Assembly (NCBI GenBank): GCA_013619035.1 | Contig: JABXKX010000098.1 | Coordinates: 1-6,206 of the forward strand | DNA length: 6,206 bases | Source: Peptostreptococcaceae bacterium | GTDB lineage: Bacteria > Bacillota_A > Clostridia > Peptostreptococcales > Acidaminobacteraceae | Direction of reading: 5' to 3' | In this document: in pieces, positions 5,934 to 6,206 of the stretch | Layout of the letters: each line of letters begins with the position of its first letter | Position numbering within the stretch: the stretch's first letter is position 1 | The notes under the pieces: model-generated | Database searches by the model: none | What the model was told of the DNA's origin: nothing | What the model saw: the letters and a program-made list of their open reading frames with translations, nothing else | Made by a program: the position numbers and the translations under genes

Positions 5934-6206
5934 AATTTATTCCAGAGCTCTTCTTTAAAACCGATAAGTACCATATGGTCTTTTACTAGAAATGGTCTTT
6001 TAATCAATTTACCATCAGATGATAAAAGTTCAAAAATTTCTGGCTCCGATAAGTTTGGTAACAAATCTTTTACCCCTAACTCTCTGTATTTAACACCTGA
6101 GGTGTTAAAAAACTTTTTAATGGGATAGTCATTTTGTTTGAATAATGATTCAAGTTCCGTTTTATTTGGTGGTGCTTGAGTAATATCAATATACTCGAAT
6201 TTAATA
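5924..6206 (-). CDS. ArsC/Spx-family reductase-like protein, C-terminal part (5' end outside the window)
   Basis: The reverse frame is open from the right edge to TAA at 5926-5924, about 94 codons including the stop. The sequence shows the family's hallmarks: FFNTSGVKYRELGVKDLLPNLSE, then LLSSDGKLIKRPFLV with the conserved Arg-Pro of ArsC folds, and MVLIGFKEELWNKLKA at the end. This matches the small, thioredoxin-fold ArsC/Spx/YffB group of about 115-120 residues, so roughly 20-25 N-terminal residues are missing, including the place where a CxxC or CxxS motif would stand. Whether it is an arsenate reductase, an Spx-like regulator or another thiol reductase cannot be decided here. It lies upstream of ccdA in the same direction but is cut off from it by its own terminator. 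Confidence 0.88.
   Translation of the reverse strand, partial: IKFEYIDITQAPPNKTELESLFKQNDYPIKKFFNTSGVKYRELGVKDLLPNLSEPEIFELLSSDGKLIKRPFLVKDHMVLIGFKEELWNKLKA

Overview
The window is AT-rich DNA (my estimate is about one third G+C) with strong AGGAGG-type ribosome binding sites, short U-tract terminators, a cobalamin riboswitch, and a lipoprotein thiol-redox pair of Gram-positive type. This suggests a low-GC Firmicute, most likely an anaerobic clostridium, but the sequence cannot fix the taxon.

Left part, + strand (1-4055): a sensor protein cut by the left edge (STAS-like domain, PAS domain, coiled coil) overlaps by 20 bp a 1015-residue membrane-bound hybrid histidine kinase. The kinase reads six membrane segments, PAS, coiled coil, HisKA, HATPase, degenerate receiver, intact receiver, HPt. 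The two look like a translationally coupled two-gene signalling unit. No separate output regulator is visible.

Middle (4056-4519): a complete cobalamin (B12) riboswitch aptamer on the + strand (about 4100-4258) is followed by an intrinsic terminator (4338-4365). No coding sequence follows it on that strand. About 110 bases later a second, very strong hairpin terminator (4479-4517) closes the interval and also lies just past the end of the convergent minus-strand operon. The riboswitch therefore appears either to control a short non-coding RNA or to act as a B12-dependent 3' end for the kinase operon; a decayed leader is the third option.

Right part, - strand (4520-5860): a CcdA-type membrane electron carrier gene is followed after 11 bases by a TlpA/ResA-like lipoprotein gene. 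The latter contains one in-frame TGA exactly where the first cysteine of the thioredoxin active site should be (W-TGA-P-Y-C). Reading continues intact for 101 more codons, including the cis-proline loop. All 11 tryptophan codons I found in the five genes are TGG, so a UGA=Trp code is very unlikely. The best reading is a 206-residue extracytoplasmic selenoprotein with a Sec-Pro-Tyr-Cys active site, reduced across the membrane by its partner CcdA. Conventional gene calling splits it into two fragments.

Right edge (5924-6206, - strand): the C-terminal part of an ArsC/Spx-family reductase-like protein, ending in its own terminator.

The main points of interest are the probable selenoprotein thiol-disulfide oxidoreductase and the B12 riboswitch that has no gene behind it.
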